The translations under genes and the position numbers were made by a program. This document shows, piece by piece, positions 57,153-64,000 of a stretch of DNA of 64,000 bases. Source of the DNA: Pseudoscleropodium purum (lineage: Eukaryota; Streptophyta; Bryopsida; Hypnales; Brachytheciaceae); contig OZ017799.1 of assembly GCA_963969395.1 (NCBI GenBank), positions 1,366,501 through 1,430,500 of the forward strand, given 5' to 3'. Each line of letters begins with the position of its first letter. Positions within the stretch are counted from its first letter, which is position 1. The notes below the pieces were generated by a model, which was not told where the DNA came from, made no database searches, and was given only the letters and a program-made list of their open reading frames with translations.

Positions 57153-58672
57153 TCTAGAGTCTGACATTCCTTGTTCATCTGTTGTATTTCTTTTCCACCT
57201 CCGGAATCCGTTTCCTTTACTGCTGGCCTGCACTTAAGTAGACCACTGGTGTTAAAAGGATCATCCAATTTGTAGCACTAGAATGCTCTAGCTAGATGTA
57301 TGGTGATCAGCAGGGAAAGATTTGGAGGTTATAAGAAATCATCAACACTGGTATGCACTTTCCTTTAATAGGTAGTTGCATCCAGAGTTGAGGATGCTGT
57401 CTGGTCTGGACATTGCCAATTAATGCAGATGTCCTGATTTGTATCAACCTTTTATACTTGCCAACTCCTAAGTAACCTCTGATTCAATCGGTCACAGGTT
57501 TGCTGTACTGTACTACCGAGTCTTGTTGAGAAAGATTGTTTCTTTCAACCTTTGAGTGGTAAAGTAGAGTCTCCATTAACCATACAGGTGAACTTTGATC
57601 TATATGTGTAAAACACTTAATCTATTGACATTTAGTTTTCTGCGATTGATTTTGAGCTTGACACAGAATAAATGTGCAAAATTTTAGATGACACAAGTTT
57701 CTAGATTCTTGTATAAGTTAAGGCTCAAAGTTCACCTGTATATGGTAAGTGAACCTCTCCCTTGCTGTATGCGGTTGTAGACTTTACATTAGTATTGTTC
57801 ACCTTGACCTGATATACACCGCAGTATTGTTCAGCTTGATCAAAATATAGGACAGAAGGGTTATATTCAAGTATTAAATGCAGAAGTCTGTTAGAATCTC
57901 TGGGCTCGTCAGTTCGTGTTTCGGTCTTCAATTCGCAGCTGTGAGATGTTATTACAATGCGATGCTTGACACTAACTTACAGGATGACCGAATAACTTAT
58001 TGTCATCCACGAGTTTTTGTTTTTGTTTTTGTTTGCGTTTGGCACAAATTGAAGTGTTTCAATTGCAAGGAGAAGCCCGTCATCCCTGAGTTCGAATGCT
58101 TCAACAAATAATGCATTAGAGGTAAGTTTTCTTGTCACCGCTCTCATTAATAGCCGCTCAGGTAACTGATCGATGTCAAGGTGCTTCATGAGTGATGGTC
58201 CTTCACTCCAAGAAGCCCATGCTCTGTCTTCAGTCATTCTTTCCTTGTGAATGGGGCGCACTGTACTGTACTGTACCTTGTCCTGAAGGAAGTTGGCAGC
58301 CAATTATAGACCTCCCATTGCTGCGCTCAGTGAGGTAGCTGACTTCTGGAAGTACGTTGCTGTGTACAGTACAGTCATCGGAAGAATGTCTTGGAAAGGT
58401 GGGTTTTTTTCTTTTGTTGGGCAGTGCAGAAAGTAATCTCTACATGAGGGATGAAGCTATTTGAAATTTGTTCATGGATATGGATGAAACGTGCAAAAAT
58501 GTGGATGAAATGTTAATATTTACTACTGTGATTCGGAAGAGTTTAAATTCTTCCGATCGTCCAAAAGATGAGCCACAATAACCATCCTCGAGATTTTGTA
58601 GCATTCAAGTAATTGAGAAGGGTGGGAATTTATTCCAAAATGATATTGATTTGAGCAAATTTTCACTCAATT
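57153..58672 (+). other. Subtilase 3' region and AT-rich flank
   Basis: A likely polyadenylation word AATAAA lies at 57,667, 515 bases after the stop. An inverted repeat pairs about 57,583-57,599 (ATACAGGTGAACTTTGA) with 57,724-57,741. The words ACTGTACTGTACTGTACC (58,259) and TGTACAGTACAGTC (58,359) also pair. Short plus-strand frames near 57,900-58,110 show no recognised protein. Confidence 0.45.
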
Positions 58673-58885
58673 TAACCCCTAAAGTTTCGAGGTACTTTTT
58701 TTCATCAAAAAACTCTCATAATTGCCATTTCTACTGCAAAGAGCAAAAAAATTTACAAATTGCTTCATTTTGCATATCTAATCATAAGATCTTGCACTAC
58801 ATTAGTATGAGAATGTAGGGAAGAAATTTCATGAAATTTCACCACATAAATTTTTACATATTTGGATTTAATCCCTAAAGGTTGG
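58673..58885 (+). repeat. R1 fragments
   Basis: TTAACCCCTAAAGTTTCGAG starts an R1-like stretch with the blocks AAAACTCTC, CATTTCTACTGCA and ATAAGATCTTGCA. It breaks off after about 190 bases. A second R1-like start, TTAATCCCTAAAGGTTGG, follows at 58,868. Both are truncated. Confidence 0.55.
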
Positions 58886-60372
58886 TGAGTGTTTTGGAAG
58901 AGGGAAAGCCCAAAATTGCCAATTCTTGATGCATTGTCTGAAATGAAAAATTATAACTATTTTTTTGAATTCCAACCCTATAGAAGTGTATCAAACAAAT
59001 ATTGCAATGTGGATTAAATTTTGGCCTATTTGACTACATGGTTTGGAAGATTATAATGTTTGAAGTGAGAAACAGTAGATAATATTTTAGGCTTGAATAA
59101 GATTGCAAGTACTAGGATAATGGGGAATAGTAGTAAAAAAATCCACCTCCACCCCCACCCCCACCCCAAAATTCAATGAATTGTAAGGCCTTGATTGCAA
59201 GGACAATTTAATGACATGATAAAACATTAATTTTATATTTTTCTAAATGGAAGAAAAACTTTATTTACTAATGATTGAAAAATTTGCAACATAAAAAATA
59301 TGATGTAGTCGAGAGACTGGCATATTAGATAATATTTTTAAAATTTTTAATGCCTTTATTATTATTTCATATTATGACTAGAAGTGTGTTGGTTCTTAGC
59401 TTAGGGAACATGCCTAGGATGGCCCTCTTGTAGCCTCAAATCTTGTCTAATGAAATAAATTCTTTTCATTCTTGCAAAATAAAGTTAGTAGACTTTGAGC
59501 CCTTGTGGTGTAAAGTTTTTGCTCTACACAAAAACATGGATTTTAACCATTCATAAGTATATAATGTTGGTTTCATTTATGAAAATTTTAGAAGCAAATA
59601 TGAAATTAATATCATTTTTTAAGAAATTATTGCTCAAATAATCATGGTCTTAAAACCTTCTTAGAATATTGATCTTTGAAGACATACCTTTCATGATAGA
59701 CCAACTAAGTTGTTTCTTTATACAAACATAAAGTATTTCACTTTTAATCAAAAAAAATTCAATTTTGGCAAATTATTTTCATTCATTTTTGTTATTCTAC
59801 ATATTACTTGATTAAGAAATATTGCAAAAGATATGTTAAAATTGGATTGAGCAAATATGTAGCCATATTATCGATGCATACAATTCTTTTTGTAATTTTT
59901 GAAATCACACTATATAGTAGAAATTGATTTTAAAGTATTAATCTTCATTTATAATTTGGTCTTTGTAAATTCTTCACCATTATTTTTCAATCAATTATTA
60001 CAAAAGAAATGTAGAAAAAAATTCAATAATTAACCAAAACTAGAATTTGGATTTTTGAAAGTAAAATTTAGTATGCTGATTTAGATTACATAAAATAATA
60101 GATTTATTAAGTGAATTTTGAAAGATGTTATTCCAAACTCCAACTAGGTGTTACAAAATATTCCTCTAAATAATGTATAATCTTTGGAACCAAAAATATG
60201 GCTTTCATTGCAAACAATCATTTGTATTTCAAGAAACTTAACGAAATTTGTAATATTCTCATTCAATGTCATTTTCAAATTGTATGTAAACCAATTGGGT
60301 ATGCAATTACTCAACTTTATTCTAATCAAACTAGAACCTTTCTAAAAAAGAACTAAACATTGTCTTCTAAGT
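58886..60372. other. AT-rich intergenic DNA
   Basis: No gene visible. A C-rich run with A interruptions lies at 59,142-59,166. The stretch TTTGACTACATGGTTTGGAA with TATAATGTTTGAAGTGAGAA (59,029-59,073) resembles 63,945-63,990, hinting at another dispersed repeat. Confidence 0.5.
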
Positions 60373-61300
60373 TTTAACCCATAAAGGTTTTTGACTATGT
60401 TCTCACCAAAAAGGCTTCCAAATTGGCATTTCTGGTATATGTACCAAATTTTAGAAAAAGAAGAAGATTTTTTTATACATATGATCATAGGATCTTGTGT
60501 ACGCTTATTTGAGAAGGTGTGCAAAAATTTCAGAAATTTCCACTATCTACCTACAAGATATTAACGTTTGAATTTACAAAAATCCTTTTTTGCCCTTGCC
60601 AAAAACCGTATAGCTACACTTCACAAGGTTACATTTGTATGATAAAATGCCCCAAATGGTAGGGCTTCTTTGGATTCTTTCTTCAAGGCAAATTGGCTAC
60701 ATGCTTGAAAATTTTCAAATCATTTGGAATTATACAACATATTGAAAAAAAATAATAAATAGAAAGAAGTAGAGAATGATATAAAATACTAAATTGTTAA
60801 GAAATTAATTATGAATTGAAAAATGCCAATCCCAATGTTTATATTTTGCAATATACAACCAATTTTTATTTTTTTTCAAAAATATTGAAAATTGAGTTAA
60901 ATAAAGGACTTTAAAGTTTATCTTGGAGTAAGGATTCCATAACTACCTACAAACTAAAACTCCTCAAAACTTTTATCTCATTAATCAAAAGGAAATGATT
61001 CAAAGTCTCACACGCATGCAATCTAGAAAACCAATTTTCAGTTTTTATTTTTGAAAAAAATGATTTTTAAAGAAATTTTCTAAGCTACCCAAGTTGCTTG
61101 CAATTCATTGAAAATTACATATCATACAAAAACTTTTTAACCATGTAGTCAAAAGTTATGAAATTTCTTAGGCCTTAAAAGCTACTCTTTAGGCATATAT
61201 TGTGTGAAAATTTCAAAGAAAATAAAAATTCCATTAATAGTAAGTTGTCTAAAACTTCTATATTGCCAAAAAAATGCCATTTGGTCCTTTAGAGATTAAA
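60373..61300 (+). mobile_element. R1 element, copy 6
   Basis: Starts TTTTAACCCATAAAGG, then GACTATGTTCTCACC, and ends GGTCCTTTAGAGATTAA. Internal blocks are in family order, including CATAGGATCTTGTG, CATTTGGAATTATACAACAT and AACCATGTAGTCAAAAGTTA. Noncoding and about 928 bp. Confidence 0.7.
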
Positions 61301-64000
61301 GCCTTAAGGATCTTGGATTCAAATTTCAAATAAAGAATGAAAGCAAGCTTGTTCAAAATACACAAAGTCTTGTTGTTTTCATTCATCTAAATGTTTGTAG
61401 ATCCATGCATGTGTCAATTTTTTTACATTTGTTTGGTATAGATTTTAGAATTTTTCTTTATGAGTATTCTACAATTCAAGCCTTCAAGGACTATATGTAT
61501 GGTTGACCTCAAAAACTACCTTTTTCAATTAAAAAAAGTGACCATTGAAAAATGACTTGATAATAAGTAAGTAAAAAAAATATCTTGAAAAATATCATAA
61601 TTAAAACTTAATAATTTGAAATAAATAATAATAATATTATGAAATTTTAAATATTCAATACATAAGCAATTTTAAAAGCAATTTTCATTTCCAAGTTTTA
61701 TTGAAAATTACTAGGAAGATTTCAACATATAAGAAGAAGGTGGGGTTTAATCACATGCATATGATCTATGAATTATATTTCACAACTTCAGTTTGAAATT
61801 CATCATTTAATTATTCTTCAAAGTTTGTTGCATTTTATTATTCATCTTTACAATGATTGCCAATGAGACCTTGGTTGAGACTAGTTGCCAATGCAATTTC
61901 CTTAAATTTTGGACCATAAGTCAATTGTTACTCTAGCAAATTGACAAGTACAAAGAAGCCAAGAGGACACAATGGACAAAGAAGTTCCATCACAAGAAGG
62001 CAACATGGCAAAAAATTTCATTTAAATTTCTTCTTACAAAAGAAATTTATAATTGTATTGTATAGAGCAACTTTATTTCTATTTCACCTCCTTAAAAGGT
62101 TTTCATTTTCCTTTGGTGGATGTTGTGAGTGGACATACCTAACATCATCCATGTACCTACATATTTTGTACATGATATTGCCAAAAGATGTCCAAGTCGG
62201 CAACCGATCATTGGGTTGAACATGACCAAGTGTAGCCATTTTAAGAGGCTAACATGAGGATAATTCATCTTGGACCTTGTAGAATTATTATTTTCACAAC
62301 AACAATGTGGTGGATTTGAATAACTAAATGAAATTTAAATGAAATGCTTTAAATGCTCCATGCTGAAGACAACAAATTCCTCACAGAAGAACAAACTCTC
62401 ATCATTGAGCTTACATCAACAACCACCTTTGTAAGATTTTGACAAAATTCTAAAAAACAACAAAAACAAGATATCAGATATGATACAAGGATTCCTATCT
62501 AAATTTTTACACATTATAATATTTCTTTGGTGCATGACATTTTGGGGTATTTAAAATGTACATGTTATTACAAAAAAAAATGAACTATATTGTAGACAAA
62601 GAAAAAATGTATTTTGTTTTTATTCTCTTCAACCCCATTCCTTACCTTCTAAAAATTAATGGCAAAATTTTACTAATAGAAATATAGTTCTCATAGACTA
62701 AAGAACTAATTCACAAGAAGACCCACATGATAAATTTGACTACTGTAACCATTTTCCTACTCTATGTTGACCATATTTCTACTAGTAGCACAAAACAACT
62801 TCACCATTTTCAAAAAAAGTAAAAAAAGTTGGAAAAAATTTGAAACAAGAAGACCAAATTACAACAATATTACAAAGGAACTTCAAATTCTATGCATTCA
62901 ATCTACACAACCATTAAAATATACAAGATTGATTGCAAGAAACTCTTGTACATTAGATTGTATTTTGATGTCATACTTGGAGTACCATACTTGGAGTAAT
63001 TATTATTTTCAATTAAGAAGAATGAGAAAGATTAATTAGATTTTAAAAAATCATGTACTCCCCAAATTTTGAGCCTAAAAAATATTCTTTAAAAATTATG
63101 TACCAAAAAATTCAAGAAAATATATTTTTTCACATTTTTATTTTTAGAAAATAAAAATAAAAAATAAATCATTTTTATAACATGAAGGTGCATCTAATCA
63201 ACTATTTGCACCTAGAGAGAATATAATTCTAAAATCCTTATGTTGATACACAACAAACACATTTTGAATACATGTGTAAGATGGAGATATATGAACTTTA
63301 GAAAATCATGTGTTCAATTATGTAATCTTCATTAATAACTTTAGATTCTAGTTTTGAACTTCAAATCTATTTTTTTGGCAAAAAAAAATACTTCAAATCC
63401 TCCAATTTTCCAAATGGTAAGGGTGATATCTAATTGGAGGCTATTTTGGAATAATAATTTGTTTTTGATAAATATAGAAATTTCTTATAAGATGTAGAAT
63501 ATTATTATGCATTTTAAGTATGAATCTCAAATCCTTTAGAGGTATAATGCAAAAAATATTATAAGAGAATATTTCTCCTATGTCATATGAAAAGAAATAA
63601 TACAAATTTTTCTATAAATAATCACCAATGAAATCAAATGGTATAGAACAAAAGAAGAAGTAACTCTTGAATGTTAAGATCATTATGCAACATGTACAAA
63701 ACTACAAAACCAATGTCATGAACATGTACAACAATTTACACACTTCTCATTGCCACAAATTTCCACTAATCATAGTTACTATGAACCTCTAAATGACGAA
63801 GTAGGATTTCTGAGGAAAAATTGTCAAGAACTACTATTTTAGGGTACATTAAATGAAAATGATATTTGAACCTTTTTCTTAACCTCAACCATAGTAAATT
63901 ATTTAAATCCATTGTAATCATGCGTGGAAAACATTTTAGTCCATTTGACCACATTGATTGCAAGACTATAATGTTTGAAGTTTGAGAACAATATTTTTTT
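61301..64000. other. AT-rich intergenic DNA, nothing recognised
   Basis: No open frame of convincing length, no motif and no terminal repeats. The end of the window (63,930-64,000) resembles 59,029-59,073, as noted there. Confidence 0.55.

Noticed and set aside
1..64000. tRNA, rRNA or CRISPR features
   Set aside because: No cloverleaf with a GGTTCGA-type arm, no rRNA words and no regularly spaced direct repeats were seen; the TGGTATCAGAGC sites are retroelement primer sites, not tRNA genes.

Overview
This is a stretch of nuclear DNA from a land plant with a large, repeat-rich genome. It is AT-rich overall, with one complete single-copy gene, a partial gene signal at the left edge, and the rest mostly transposable elements. 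The plant assignment rests on the element types: a plant-type L1 LINE with a zinc-knuckle ORF1, Ty1-copia elements with a primer site complementary to initiator tRNA-Met, CACTA elements and a BED/DUF659 hAT. It also rests on a plant subtilase of 788 residues split by three introns. The species cannot be named from the sequence; many angiosperm subtilases lack introns, so a non-angiosperm is possible but unproven.

Layout. 1-3,300: less AT-rich sequence with an open Gln/Asn/Pro-rich frame on the minus strand that runs off the window edge. 3,300-13,056: AT-rich intergenic DNA holding three dispersed repeat families, called R1, R2 and R3 here. 13,057 to about 43,560: one decayed minus-strand LINE blown apart by later insertions. 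These are a rearranged Ty1-copia cluster (16,313-25,311), a 9.9 kb hAT element (26,668-36,570), two CACTA elements (36,844-38,512 and 41,818-43,055) and an unidentified segment (about 38,741-40,749). Three short CG-rich hAT MITEs sit inside the copia cluster or the unidentified segment. 43,561-53,563: AT-rich repeats and then a GC-richer upstream zone. 53,564-57,152: the subtilase gene, with a long-hairpin MITE in its first intron. 57,153-64,000: AT-rich DNA with further R1 copies.

The most striking object is the 9,903 bp hAT element. It has CAGGGTTGAC ends and an 8 bp target duplication matching at 7 of 8 positions. It carries a near-intact transposase on one strand and, divergently, a second gene for a protein-kinase-like protein broken by one in-frame stop. 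Each gene has a TATA-like box next to a CG-rich block built from the same GTCCGCC words as the element ends, so the kinase gene looks like an integral part of the transposon. The small MITEs (348, 290 and 274 bp) share its ends and have perfect 8 bp duplications, so they are probably mobilised by the same kind of transposase.

Other points of note: a copia element with an inverted RT-RNase H copy joined to its LTR at a 12 bp microhomology, next to what looks like captured non-retroelement sequence; and an R1 family with TTAA-flanked CCCCTAAAGGTC ends, present in six near-full copies plus fragments. All calls come from reading the sequence; no database search was possible.
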